Source: Frigoriflavimonas asaccharolytica
GTDB taxonomy: Bacteria; Bacteroidota; Bacteroidia; Flavobacteriales; Weeksellaceae
Direction: 5' to 3'
Assembly: GCF_013294015.1 (NCBI RefSeq)
Contig: NZ_JABSNO010000016.1
Span: 1 to 64,000, forward strand
Length of the DNA: 64,000 nucleotides
Both the position numbers and the translations under genes were made by a program. Positions 1 through 11,100 of the stretch are shown here, piece by piece (within the stretch, counting starts at the first letter, position 1; the number at the start of each line of letters is the position of its first letter). The notes beneath the pieces were generated by a model. That model searched no databases, was not told where the DNA came from, and saw only the letters and a list, made by a program, of their open reading frames with translations.

Positions 1-1
1 A

Positions 2-103
2 CTTTATCTGGGAATACAAAAATGGTTATTGCGATATCACAACAGAAGTCATCAAGGAATTAAACTCAAAAAGCCATTGGAAATGTATAAATTAGCAGCA
101 TAA
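2..103 (+). pseudogene. C-terminal fragment of a DDE (integrase-core) transposase, cut by the window edge
   Basis: The first 33 codons form an open frame that enters from outside the window and ends at a TAA. The visible tail has a tryptophan-rich helix followed by YHNRSHQGI and a KKPLEMY ending. This is the usual C-terminus of IS3/IS481-type rve-domain transposases, where a Y-N-x-x-R-x-H-Q block is followed by a K-x-P-x-E-x-Y block. The catalytic DDE residues would lie upstream of the window, so it cannot be judged whether the enzyme is intact. The stretch after it contains stops in all frames and then a 5'-truncated ORF, which fits the right border of an inserted element. The IS family is an inference. 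Confidence 0.6.
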
Positions 104-154
104 AAACAATTAAGAAACAACTAATTGTGGTCTAAAGAAATGAGGGTAGAATAA

Positions 155-502
155 GGCGAGAACATTTTTTCCTCTGATAGAAGAATTATTTGGAAGCATA
201 AAGTTAAAGAAGGACATTTTCCAAATACTGGTCTGACTAAAATAAAGTCTATTACTGAATCTTTTCGTAAAAAAAGTGGAAAATGGAAAAAATTTAGAAC
301 TTCAATTTCTTCGGGATATAATGGTAACATAACTGATTACTATTCGTGTGCACCTGGAGGCACACTATCAAGTAATAAACAAAAAAATAGAAAAAGGTTA
401 AAGAAAATTGAAACATCATTACCATTTGGGTTTAAACAAAATAGTTTTTTTAGCACTCATAGTCAAGACAGTAATATATTTAATAAAGATATTTTCCAGT
501 AA
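155..502 (+). pseudogene. 5'-truncated ORF of unknown function
   Basis: A 115-codon open frame runs to a TAA just before a strong palindromic terminator. It has no ATG, GTG or TTG start near its 5' end, and an in-frame stop lies directly upstream. The product is basic and polar, rich in Lys, Ser and Asn, with no signal peptide or membrane segment. I do not recognise the family. Its position after a transposase tail and before a terminator suggests the 3' part of a gene whose start was lost when a mobile element inserted. It could also be a chance open frame in AT-rich DNA. Confidence 0.35.
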
Positions 503-510
503 ATAATAAT

Positions 511-542
511 AAAAATTCCTCTTAATATTAAGAGGAATTTTT
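511..542 (+). terminator. perfect 32-nt palindromic terminator
   Basis: The 32 bases are a perfect inverted repeat with no spacer. GC pairs lie in the stem middle (TTCCTCTT/AAGAGGAA) and A-tracts and T-tracts lie at the ends, so it can act in both directions. It closes the truncated ORF upstream and separates it from the beta-barrel gene. Confidence 0.75.
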
Positions 543-581
543 AAATTGTGTAATACTAAAAACCAATTTTTAAAATATAAT

Positions 582-1136
582 ATGAAAAAGTTAACATTAT
601 TAACTACATCTTTATCAATGTTCGTTGGAACGATATTCAGCGGACAAATTCAAACCGAAAAATATTGGAAGTTTGGGCTTAAAGGTGGTTTAAATCAGTC
701 AAATATTAGAGCATTAGATAATATGGGTGATAAATCTGGATATATTGGGACTGAACTATATGGAGGTTTTGTATCTGAATATCATTTTGATGATTCAAAC
801 GCTATACAAGGTTCAACCATTGTTTCATATACGCAAGCTGTTACTATTATAGAAATACCGATATATTACAAATATAAGTTGAAAAAGGACTTTTCTATAT
901 TCGCAGGACCAAAACTAAACTATATTCCGGATCCACAAGGAAATTCTTTTTATTTTTTTCCCAATCGCTTAGGAATTTCTGCAGATATTGGTGTAGATTA
1001 TCAAATCTTAAATAATTTTTTTGTTGAGGGAAGTTTTTCAAAAGGATTTACTGAACAAATAAACCAAAATGCGTTAGAATATTACAATGGAAAAAGAGAT
1101 GTATTAAGACTTGGCCTTGTCTACTTTCTTAAATAA
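582..1136 (+). CDS. outer-membrane beta-barrel protein (porin-family-like)
   Basis: The protein has 184 residues. A signal peptide (MKKLTLLTT, a hydrophobic core, then FSGQ) is followed by alternating amphipathic strands rich in Gly and aromatics, such as WKFGLKGGLN, IYYKYKLKKDFSIFAGPKLNY and FVEGSFSKGF. It ends in LGLVYFLK, a terminal aromatic strand typical of barrels inserted by BAM. This matches the small PorT/OMP_b-brl barrels common in Bacteroidota. A frame opens earlier at a TTG at 546, but the ATG at 582 directly precedes the signal peptide and is the better start. The substrate or role is unknown. It is a single gene between a terminator and the atpD promoter. Confidence 0.7.
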   Translation: MKKLTLLTTSLSMFVGTIFSGQIQTEKYWKFGLKGGLNQSNIRALDNMGDKSGYIGTELYGGFVSEYHFDDSNAIQGSTIVSYTQAVTIIEIPIYYKYKLKKDFSIFAGPKLNYIPDPQGNSFYFFPNRLGISADIGVDYQILNNFFVEGSFSKGFTEQINQNALEYYNGKRDVLRLGLVYFLK

Positions 1137-1156
1137 TAGGCATAAAAATATGATAA

Positions 1157-2734
<1,578 letters not shown>

Positions 2735-2748
2735 AAAAGAATATAGAC

Positions 2749-2802
2749 GGATAGATGATAGACTTTTAGACTTTTTAAGAAGTTACAACCTATTATCTAT
2801 CC
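2749..2802 (+). repeat. intercistronic hairpin between atpD and atpC
   Basis: Two 13-nt arms (2749-2761 and 2790-2802, GGATAGATGATAG/CTATTATCTATCC) pair with one G-U wobble around a 28-nt loop in the 94-nt gap. A further TCTATTATCT repeat follows before the atpC start. It has no T-run directly after it, so an mRNA-stability or attenuation role is more likely than full termination. The role is an inference. Confidence 0.45.
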
Positions 2803-2828
2803 ATCTTTTATCTATTATCTAAAAAAAA

Positions 2829-3110
2829 ATGAATATAAAAATTTTAACTCCAGAACACGTTATTTTTGAAGGCGAAGTGAAATCAGTTTTGCTTCCTGGT
2901 AAAAATGGAGATTTTCAGATAATGAAAGATCACGCTGCTATTGTAGCATCTTTGGTTGGTGGAGATATTAAATTGTACACCAATTCTATCGATGAGCAAT
3001 TTTCTAAAAATTTCAAAAAAGAAAGTGAAAAAGAAAGTGTTTTTTCTTTCAAAGTAAAAAGCGGAGTTATAGAATTTGCAGGCAATAAAGGAATTATCCT
3101 TGCTGAGTAA
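2829..3110 (+). CDS. atpC: F1Fo ATP synthase subunit epsilon, short form
   Basis: This is the epsilon subunit of the F1 rotor stalk. The 93 residues correspond to the N-terminal beta-sandwich domain only: MNIKILTPE, the LLPGKNGDFQIM strand turn, HAAIVASL and the closing GVIEFAGNKGIIL. The regulatory C-terminal helical domain present in E. coli AtpC (about 135 residues) is missing, which is normal for this phylum. An insertion rich in Lys, Glu and Ser sits in the middle. The gene follows atpD after 94 nt and is closed by a bidirectional terminator. Confidence 0.93.
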   Translation: MNIKILTPEHVIFEGEVKSVLLPGKNGDFQIMKDHAAIVASLVGGDIKLYTNSIDEQFSKNFKKESEKESVFSFKVKSGVIEFAGNKGIILAE

Positions 3111-3135
3111 ATTTTAAATTTTCAAAATATATAAT

Positions 3136-3165
3136 TCCCAGACTTTTGTTTGGGATTTTTTTTTG
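3136..3165 (+). terminator. terminator after atpC, convergent
   Basis: A TCCCAGAC/GTTTGGGA stem (one G-U pair) with a TTTT loop is followed by nine T residues. It ends the atp operon and lies tail to tail with the radical SAM gene on the other strand. Confidence 0.75.
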
Positions 3166-3253
3166 GTAAATAAGTTAAATTCCAAATTTTAGACAAAATT
3201 TATCAAAGACGAACTTCCTGTTCTTAATTCCTTTACCAAATTTATTAGTAAAA

Positions 3254-5461
3254 TCACAAACTCAAAATCACCCCATTTTCCTTCAAAGATTGCATCGGTT
3301 TAGAAAACCAAAATAATTCAAAATTTTCAAACTGATTTTCAAAATCGGTTTTCAACTGTTGAAGTGTGAGTTTATTTGAATTTTGTAAAGTGTTTGTTTT
3401 AAAGCTTTTAATTAGCCAATTTGCTCTTTCTACTTCTAGTTCAATTTCTACAATGTTTGTATTTAGATGAAAAATTAATTTAGATAAATTGATTGAATTT
3501 CCTTTTTTTGTTTTAGTGAAATTCTCGCAGATAGGATTTTTAGCAACAAAAAGAATTTTAGAATTTCCTTTGAATTTAAAATCTTCCTCTTCCAAAAGAC
3601 AATCATGTATATAATCAGGATGTATGCTGGTTTTTGGCGTTTTAAAATCAAACCAATCTTGCAAGCGCAACTCAAAATGAACTCCGTGCATGTAATTAAA
3701 CAAAGATTTTTTTAATCCATCACTAAATTTATTGTGATCTATACCTGTTTTGTCTATAAAATCTATATCGTTATGCGCGAATTGTATGTCTTGAAGGATT
3801 GGCGTCACCCCAAATTCTTCAGGATTTTTTCCAACTGGCGAATGTGCCGTCATTGCAAATTGATGCCAAAAACCACTTTGCAAAATTCCCATTTCAAAAA
3901 GTTGACGCACCATTTCTAAAGAATCTACAGTCTCTTGGATTGTTTGAGTAGGGTAGCCATACATCAAATAAGCATGCACCATAATTCCTGCTTCCGTTAA
4001 ATTTCGGGTCACTTTGGCAACTTGTTCTACGGAAACTCCTTTGTCAATTAGTTTTAAAAGCCGATCGCTTGCCACTTCCAATCCACCAGAAACGGCGATG
4101 CAACCAGATAATTTTAGCAAAACACATAAATCTTTGCTGAAACTTTTTTCAAATCGAATATTCGTCCACCAAGAAACTACTAAATTTCTACGTAGAATTT
4201 CTAAGGCAACTTCTCGCATCAATGCTGGTGGTGCTGCCTCATCTACAAAATGAAATCCAGATTCTCCAGTTTGAGCCATCAATTCTTCCATTCTATCTAC
4301 CAAAATCTTGGCAGAAATGGGCTCGTATAATCGGATATAATCCAAAGAAATATCGCAAAAAGTACATTTTCCCCAATAGCAACCATGCGCCATCGTGAGT
4401 TTGTTCCATCTACCATCACTCCACAAACTGTGCATGGGATTGGCAATTTCTATAACGGAAATATAATTATTTAAAAGTAAATCTGTATAATCTGGTGTTC
4501 CAATTTCTGCCTGTTTGTAATCCTGTTTTGTTGAATTATTTTTATAAATAACTTCTCCATTTTCAAGAATAAATGTGCGTTTTAAAATCCTGTCCTTCGT
4601 ACAACTCTCCAAAGTTGGAGAATTTAATATAGCAATACAAATTAATTCTAAAGGCAGTTCCCCATCATCTAATGTGATGAAATCAAAAAATTCGAAGACT
4701 CTACTATCTTTTAATTCTCGCAGTTCTGTGTTCGGAAAACCTCCTCCCATTGCAATTTTTATGTGGGGATAGTTTAATTTAATAAATTGAGCACATTTAA
4801 AAGCAGCATACAAATTCCCTGGAAATGGTACGGAAAAACAAACTAATTTTGGTTGAACTGCGTCAAGTTTTTCATTTAAAATTTTTAAAGTAAATTCATC
4901 GATGAAACTTTGCTCATTATTTAGTTTAGTATATAATTCATCAAAAGAATTGGCACTTTGTCCTATTCTTTCCGCGTAACGGCTAAAACCGAAATCTGCA
5001 TCTACGTTTTCTACAATATAATCTGATATATCTTCTAAATAAAGGGTTGCAAGATGCTTTGCTTTGTCTTGTAAACCCATATTTCCGAAGGCATATTCTA
5101 TATCGTCCAAATTATTGAACCGAGATGCTTCTGGCAAAAAATTCATACTAGAAATTTGCCTTGCTAAGGTAGGATTTCGGTTTTGAAGAAATAAAATAAC
5201 TTGATCTATAGTTTTTATATAATCATATTTTAAAGCAAATATCCGTTGAGAATTTTCTGAAACATTTTGTAAATTAATTTCTTTTTCAAAAATTTTTTCT
5301 AGACCAGTTTTAGAAAAAATTTTTAAAATAACTTCTATCCCCAAATCCATTTGAAAACTCGAAATATTTTTCGTGTTTAGAAATCCTTTTATATAAGCAG
5401 TTGCCGGATAAGGTGTGTTGAGCTGCGTGAAAGGTGGAGTAATAAGAAGGGTATCTTTCAA
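3254..5461 (-). CDS. B12-binding-domain radical SAM protein
   Basis: The protein has 735 residues. The N-terminus (LLITPPFTQLNTPYP and further blocks up to about residue 300, with LVCFSVPFPGN and IAMGGGFPN) resembles a cobalamin-binding Rossmann domain. Around residues 360-368 lies the radical SAM cluster motif CYWGKCTFC, preceded by AHG and followed by a TIM-barrel-like region with GGLEVASDRLL and AYLMYGYPTQT. It therefore probably cleaves S-adenosylmethionine at a 4Fe-4S cluster, possibly with cobalamin. The substrate cannot be told. The HDPD-type cobalamin ligand was not seen clearly. It stands alone on the minus strand, with the PLP-enzyme pair upstream separated by a terminator. Confidence 0.85.
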   Translation of the reverse strand: MKDTLLITPPFTQLNTPYPATAYIKGFLNTKNISSFQMDLGIEVILKIFSKTGLEKIFEKEINLQNVSENSQRIFALKYDYIKTIDQVILFLQNRNPTLARQISSMNFLPEASRFNNLDDIEYAFGNMGLQDKAKHLATLYLEDISDYIVENVDADFGFSRYAERIGQSANSFDELYTKLNNEQSFIDEFTLKILNEKLDAVQPKLVCFSVPFPGNLYAAFKCAQFIKLNYPHIKIAMGGGFPNTELRELKDSRVFEFFDFITLDDGELPLELICIAILNSPTLESCTKDRILKRTFILENGEVIYKNNSTKQDYKQAEIGTPDYTDLLLNNYISVIEIANPMHSLWSDGRWNKLTMAHGCYWGKCTFCDISLDYIRLYEPISAKILVDRMEELMAQTGESGFHFVDEAAPPALMREVALEILRRNLVVSWWTNIRFEKSFSKDLCVLLKLSGCIAVSGGLEVASDRLLKLIDKGVSVEQVAKVTRNLTEAGIMVHAYLMYGYPTQTIQETVDSLEMVRQLFEMGILQSGFWHQFAMTAHSPVGKNPEEFGVTPILQDIQFAHNDIDFIDKTGIDHNKFSDGLKKSLFNYMHGVHFELRLQDWFDFKTPKTSIHPDYIHDCLLEEEDFKFKGNSKILFVAKNPICENFTKTKKGNSINLSKLIFHLNTNIVEIELEVERANWLIKSFKTNTLQNSNKLTLQQLKTDFENQFENFELFWFSKPMQSLKENGVILSL

Positions 5462-5498
5462 GAAATATTTTTTGTAAAATTATTTATTTTAAATGAAA

Positions 5499-5522
5499 AA
5501 ACCGCTGAAAATTCAACGGTTT
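5499..5522 (-). terminator. terminator after the alpha-oxoamine synthase gene
   Basis: An AAACCG-TGAA/TTCA-CGGTTT stem with one mismatch is followed on the minus strand by a T-run. It lies 21 nt beyond the stop codon of the gene at 5544-6806 and before the start of the radical SAM gene. Confidence 0.65.
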
Positions 5523-5543
5523 AAATTTATTTTAGAGATTAAT

Positions 5544-6806
5544 TTAGCTTTCTTTGTAAACCAAATTCATTTCTTCTTCCATTTTTTTGTAGTGTCCGCT
5601 AGAAAGTTTTTCACTAATAGCATCAAATGCCTCCAAAGTTTCATCAATTTCTGCGTCTGTATGCGATGCTGTAGGTATTAATCTTAGCAAGATATTTCCT
5701 TTTGGTATTACAGGATAGATAACTACAGATGTGAAAATACCGTAATTTTCTCTTAAATCTTTCACTAAAAGTGTAGCTTCTACGGTTGTTCCTTTCATAA
5801 AAACTGGAGTTACACAAGTATTGGTGTTTCCCAAATTATAACCTCTTGCTTTCAATCCGTTTTGTAATTTACCAACGTTTTCCCACAATTTTGCTTTTAT
5901 TTCTGGCCTTGTTCTTAAAAGTTCTAATCTTTTTCTTCCACCAATTACCATTGGCATCGTGAGAGATTTAGCATAAATTTGAGAACGAAGATTGTATTTT
6001 AAAATTCTTATAATATCTGCATCTCCTGCTATGAAAGCACCAAAACCTGCCATAGATTTTGCAAACGTAGAGAAATAAACATCTATTTTGTCTTGGCAAC
6101 CTTGCTCTTCTCCAGCTCCAGCTCCAGTTTTACCTAGAGTTCCGAAACCATGCGCATCATCTACAAGTAAACGGAAATTATACTTATCTTTTAAATCGGT
6201 AATTTCTTTCACTTTTCCTTGCATTCCACTCATCCCGAAAACACCTTCCGTGATTACTAAAATTCCACCGCCACTTGCTTCTGCAACTTTCGTAGCTCTT
6301 ATCAAGTTTTTTTCTAGACTTTCTAAATCATTATGACGGTACATAAAGCTTTTTCCCACGTGCAAACGTACACCATCTACAATACATGCGTGAGCATCAG
6401 AATCATATACGATGACATCGTGACGACTTGTTAGTGCATCCACAGTGGAAACCATTCCTTGGTATCCAAAATTCAATAAATATGCAGCTTCCATCTTTAC
6501 GAAATCTGCTAATTCTTTTTCTAATAGTTGATGTTGATCTGTTTCTCCAGACATTGCTCTTGCTCCCATTGGATAGAACATACCATATTCTGCAGCAGCT
6601 TTTGCATCTGCTTCCAAAACTTCTGGGTGATTACACAAACCTAAGTAATCATTTGCACTCCAAAAAATTACTTCTTTACCTTGAAAAATCATTCTTGGTC
6701 CAATTTTACCTTCCAATTTTGGAAAAACAAAGTAACCTTCTGCATAATCTGCGAATTGACCTAATGGGCCAGGATTTTTTCTTAATCTGTCGAATATATC
6801 TACCAT
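5544..6806 (-). CDS. PLP-dependent alpha-oxoamine synthase, candidate cysteate acyltransferase (CapB-like)
   Basis: The 420-residue protein belongs to the alpha-oxoamine synthase family (serine palmitoyltransferase, KBL, BioF). Visible marks are FWSANDYLGL, SGETDQH, the DDAHGFG block with the PLP-binding Asp/His, and STFAKSMAGFGAF holding the Schiff-base Lys. These enzymes condense an amino acid with an acyl-CoA and release CO2. The sequence differs clearly from typical bacterial serine palmitoyltransferases at the N-terminus. Upstream is a cysteine-synthase paralog. The published capnine pathway of Bacteroidota uses exactly such a pair (cysteate synthase, then cysteate C-acyltransferase), so CapB is my favoured role. 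Serine palmitoyltransferase or glycine C-acetyltransferase remain possible. A terminator separates it from the upstream gene. Confidence 0.8.
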   Translation of the reverse strand: MVDIFDRLRKNPGPLGQFADYAEGYFVFPKLEGKIGPRMIFQGKEVIFWSANDYLGLCNHPEVLEADAKAAAEYGMFYPMGARAMSGETDQHQLLEKELADFVKMEAAYLLNFGYQGMVSTVDALTSRHDVIVYDSDAHACIVDGVRLHVGKSFMYRHNDLESLEKNLIRATKVAEASGGGILVITEGVFGMSGMQGKVKEITDLKDKYNFRLLVDDAHGFGTLGKTGAGAGEEQGCQDKIDVYFSTFAKSMAGFGAFIAGDADIIRILKYNLRSQIYAKSLTMPMVIGGRKRLELLRTRPEIKAKLWENVGKLQNGLKARGYNLGNTNTCVTPVFMKGTTVEATLLVKDLRENYGIFTSVVIYPVIPKGNILLRLIPTASHTDAEIDETLEAFDAISEKLSSGHYKKMEEEMNLVYKES

Positions 6807-6860
6807 ATTTCTGAAATCGTTTTAAGATGTAAAGTTAAGGAAAAAATCAATAATAAAAAA

Positions 6861-6883
6861 CCCTTTTCAAATTTTGAAAAGGG
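6861..6883 (-). terminator. terminator between the two PLP-enzyme genes
   Basis: A perfect 11-bp stem (CCCTTTTCAAA/TTTGAAAAGGG) with a 1-nt spacer is followed on the minus strand by a T-rich run. It lies 26 nt beyond the stop of the upstream cysteine-synthase-like gene. The two genes may therefore be transcribed separately or only partly together. Confidence 0.7.
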
Positions 6884-6908
6884 TAGTATGTTAAAAATCA
6901 TAAGGTTA

Positions 6909-7955
6909 TTACTTTATGTGCTCAGTTTTAAAAACTTCATCATAGTTATGTACCAGATTATTGGTAAAACCTTGCTCTTTCATCCATTCATCACTGTATA
7001 CTTTCGTGATATATCTAGAACCATGATCTGGAAATATTAAAACAACTAAATCTGTATCGTTAAATGGATTTTCTGCTGCATATTGTACAAGACCTTGTAC
7101 TACAGCTCCAGTTGTGTAACCACCCATTATTGCTTCTTTCAAAGCAATTTCTCTGGTTTTGTAGGCTGCCAATTCATCATTTACACGTACAAATTCATCA
7201 ATTTGATCAAAAAGAAGCGCTTTTGGAATTAAATTTTTGCCCATTCCTTCTATCTGATATGGATGAATGTCTGATTTATCTATCTCGCCAGTCTCATGGA
7301 AAGTTTTGAGTATAGAACCATCTGCATCTACTCCGATTACTTTTATATCAGGGTTTTTCTCTTTCAAAAATTTTGCAGAACCACTTAAAGTTCCACCTGT
7401 TCCTGTACAAGCAAATAAGTGCGTCACCTTTCCTTCGGTTTGTTTCCAAATTTCTGGTCCTGTAGTTTGGTAGTGCGCTTCTATATTTAATTCATTAAAA
7501 TACTGATTGATGTATATAGAATTTGGAGTTTCTTCTGCCAATCTTTTTGCAACTTCATAGTAAGATCTTGGATCTTCCGCAGGTACATTTGCAGGGCAAA
7601 TATAAACTACTGCTCCTAAAGCTTTCAAATAGGCTATTTTTTCAGCCTTAGTTTTATCGCTTACGGATAAAATACATTTGTAACCTTTGATGATACTCAC
7701 CATCGCGATAGAGTATCCAGTATTACCAGAAGTTGTTTCTATTATCGTTGCGCCAGGTTTCAACAATCCCATCCGTTCTGCTTGCTCTATAATGTGCAAA
7801 GCAATTCTATCTTTTGTAGAATGTCCTGGATTAAAAGATTCTAATTTTGCAAGTATGGTTGCTGGTATATCTTTGGTAACTTCGTTGAGTCTTACCATTG
7901 GACTTTCTCCAATTAATCCCAGGATGTTATCAAATACGTTATTCATTTGTGTCAT
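6909..7955 (-). CDS. cysteine synthase/CBS-like PLP enzyme, candidate cysteate synthase (CapA-like)
   Basis: The 348-residue protein is a fold-type II PLP enzyme. The Schiff-base Lys is at about residue 48 in NPGHSTKDR, followed by the TSGNTG substrate loop and the phosphate-binding GTGGT loop. The C-terminus (DHGSRYITK, then WMKEQGF) is CBS-like. The usual NPG-x-SVKDR motif is altered to H-S-T before the Lys. A second, more canonical paralog (NPGNSVKDR) lies at 36076-37059, so this copy probably has a different substrate. Its neighbour is an alpha-oxoamine synthase. Together they suggest that it makes cysteate from phosphoserine and sulfite for sulfonolipids. That role is inference. A second in-frame ATG three codons later is also possible as the start. 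Confidence 0.75.
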   Translation of the reverse strand: MTQMNNVFDNILGLIGESPMVRLNEVTKDIPATILAKLESFNPGHSTKDRIALHIIEQAERMGLLKPGATIIETTSGNTGYSIAMVSIIKGYKCILSVSDKTKAEKIAYLKALGAVVYICPANVPAEDPRSYYEVAKRLAEETPNSIYINQYFNELNIEAHYQTTGPEIWKQTEGKVTHLFACTGTGGTLSGSAKFLKEKNPDIKVIGVDADGSILKTFHETGEIDKSDIHPYQIEGMGKNLIPKALLFDQIDEFVRVNDELAAYKTREIALKEAIMGGYTTGAVVQGLVQYAAENPFNDTDLVVLIFPDHGSRYITKVYSDEWMKEQGFTNNLVHNYDEVFKTEHIK

Positions 7956-7977
7956 TTCTCTCTAAAAATTCCGTTTG

Positions 7978-7985
7978 CAAAAATA
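7978..7985 (-). promoter_or_regulatory. -7 box of the cysteate synthase-like gene
   Basis: On the minus strand TATTTTTG matches TAnnTTTG and lies 22 nt before the ATG. No convincing TTG is seen at the -33 spacing, because that area is an A/T tract. Confidence 0.5.
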
Positions 7986-8161
7986 CAAAAAAAAAAATTT
8001 ATAATTATAATTATAAAGTAAAACTTCGTTGTGTATTAGCTTTCAGTTGTTTATACGAAATAAAGAGTGGTTTGGTTGTAATTAACGTTAATATTTAAAA
8101 TTTGTTAAATTGCCATAAGAATCAACTAAAATCATTATTTTCGCACAATTGATTTAAATTT

Positions 8162-11100
8162 ATGAAAAATTGGACATTTAAAAGATGGAATACCGTCTTA
8201 GGTTGGGGAGTTTTTGCAATTGCATTCATTACTTACCTTTCTACCATAGAACCAAATTTTAGCTTTTGGGACTGTGGGGAATACATATCTTCTGCTGTAA
8301 AACTGGAAGTTACCCATGCTCCAGGAGCAGCACTTTTTCAATTGGTAGGTGCAGTTGCTGCGATGTTTGCCTTTGGAGATGGCGGAAATTATTCTATCGT
8401 TATCAATGGAATGTCTGCACTTTTTAGTGCGCTTACTATTTTATTTTTATTTTGGACAATTACGCATTTAGTAAGACGGCTTTTAAATAAGGAATTCGAA
8501 GATGTTAGTTTAAATCAGGAAATTGCAATTTTATTTTCTGGTGTTATTGGTGCATTAGCTTTCACATTTTCAGATACTTTTTGGTTTTCTGCGGTAGAAG
8601 GGGAAGTTTATTCTATGACGTCTATGTTTATAGCAATGATTGTTTGGCTCATAACAAAATGGGAAAATGAATATCATGCAATAGATAATGAACGTTGGAT
8701 TATCCTAATATTCTTCGTTATTGGTCTTTCTGTGGGTGTTCACATGATGTGCATGTTGGCAATTCCGGCGGTTTGTTTTATTTATTATGCAAGAAATTAC
8801 GAATTTTCTTGGAAAAGTTTTATTCTGGCAAATTTTTTCACATTAATAATTTTAGCAATCGTTTTTAAAGGAATATTTCCTTTTATAATGACACTATTTG
8901 GAAAATTAGAAATTCTAGCGGTAAATGAATTGGGAATGCCTTTCCATTCTGGGACTATTATCGCCTTTGTTTTGTTGGTTTCAATTTGTGTTTTAATCAT
9001 TAAATATGCTCAAAAATACAAGAAAAATTTATTTATCACGATGGCATTGTCCGTTGTTTATATGTTAATAGGATTCTCTTGTTGGATGGTAATTCCTATT
9101 CGAGCCAACGCAAATCCACCGATGAACTTGAACAATCCAGATAATGCAATCGGCATGAAAGATTATTATAATCGTGTTCAATATGGAGATTGGCCAACAA
9201 GCTACGGGCAAAATTATACAGCATACTTAGATGCAAACGGAATTCAGAAAAATGAAGATGGTAGTTTTAAAACAAATAAAACAGACGATGTTTACGAAAA
9301 AGATGAAAAATCTGGATTGTACAGAAAAGTAGGCGAAAGATTTGATTATGTTTACGCACCAGAACATGTAGGTTTTATGCCAAGAATGTTTAATGAAGAT
9401 AAGGATGTAATGCAGAATTACATTTCTATGTATGGAGCGCCAGATTTTAGTTTCAATTATGAGAATAAAGATATAGCTGAAAGTCCAGAAGCGATGAAAA
9501 TTTTTGATGAATTGCGTGCAAAATATGAAGACAAAACGATAAAAGCGAGCGATTATCTTCAAGTTCGAGAATATAATTTATTAAAGGTTCAAAAACCAAG
9601 TTTATCTCAAAACCTAGATTATTTCTTTAGTTTTCAAAATGGGTATTATTTTGTAAGATATCTAATGTGGAATTTTGTTGGTCGTCAAAATGATTTGGAG
9701 GGTCACATGGAAAATACCAACGGAAATTGGATTTCTGGTTTTTCTTTTATAGATGATGCAATGTATGGAAATCAGGATAAAATGCCTGCAAAATTTAAAA
9801 ACGAAAGTACTGTTGCCTTCTTTTTCTTACCATTATTGCTGGGAATTTTTGGTTTCTTTTTCCAACTAAATAAAGATTTCGGTAGATTTTACGCAATTTT
9901 ATCCTTGTTTATATTAACCAGTATTGGTATTGTATTTTACACCGGTGTAAAGCCTTTTGAACCACGAGAAAGAGATTACGCAATGGTTGGTTCTTTCTAT
10001 GTATTCGCCATCTGGATTGGAATTGGAGCAGCTGCAATCTTCATGTTTCTACAACAAAAAGTAAAATCAAGAGTTGCAAGTATTATCACTGGAATTGTAC
10101 TTCTGGGAATTCCATTGATGATGGGTTTTCAAAATTATAATGCGCATGATAGAAGCAATCATTACACAGCACATGATTATGCACATTCTATGTTGGCTTC
10201 TTTGCCAAAGGATAATATTTTGTTTGTATATGGAGACAATGATACCTATCCTGTTTGGGCAATGCAAGAGACAGAAAATTTTCGAGATGATGTGAAAGTT
10301 GTGAATTTTACGTTACTTTCTACACCTTGGAATATAGATCAGGTGAAACGCCGAACCTATAATGCACCAGGAATTCCTTCTAGTTTGGTTCACGAAGATT
10401 ACAGAGAAGGTAGCAATGATCAAATTGTGATTTTTGATACAGAAACTTTAGGTAGAATTATTAAAAATTATACAGAACAAGGTTATCCTGCATCTACATT
10501 CGCACCATTTACGAAATATCTTACCCAAGATTCTATGACCGTGCAAGAAGCAATGAAATTCATTAGAACAAAATCACCTGAAAAAGATGAAATGGTGAAG
10601 ATTTTATTTGGAGAAGATCGTTACGAAAAATTTAATTTTTTACCAGTTTCTAAATTTACAATTCCTGTAAATAAAGCAAACGCTATAAAATCTGGAACTG
10701 TAAAACCTGCTGATGCAGATAAAATGGAAGACAATTTGACCATCAATTATACCAGTGGAACAATGTATAAGAACAATTTGATGCTATTGGATATTCTTGC
10801 AAATTTTGATTGGAAAAGAACGATCAATTTTTCTTCGGGTGGAGTTTATGATGATGAAAATTTATTCTATCTTCAAAATTATCTACAATTTGATGGTTTT
10901 AGTTATCGTTTAGTTCCTATTAAAACAGAACAAAGAGCAGATGGAGAAATGGGTAGAGTAGATGCCGACGAACTGTACAAAGTTGTGAAAAACTTTAAAT
11001 GGGGGAATTTTAAAAATTTAAAAAATCATTTTGATGAAACTGCAACATCAAATATAATGAGCTACAGAAATACAACAGGTAGAGCAGCAGAAGCACTTTC

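Noticed and set aside
5493-6814. Plus-strand ORFs opposite the alpha-oxoamine synthase gene
   Set aside because: They are shadows of the intact minus-strand gene with no family features.
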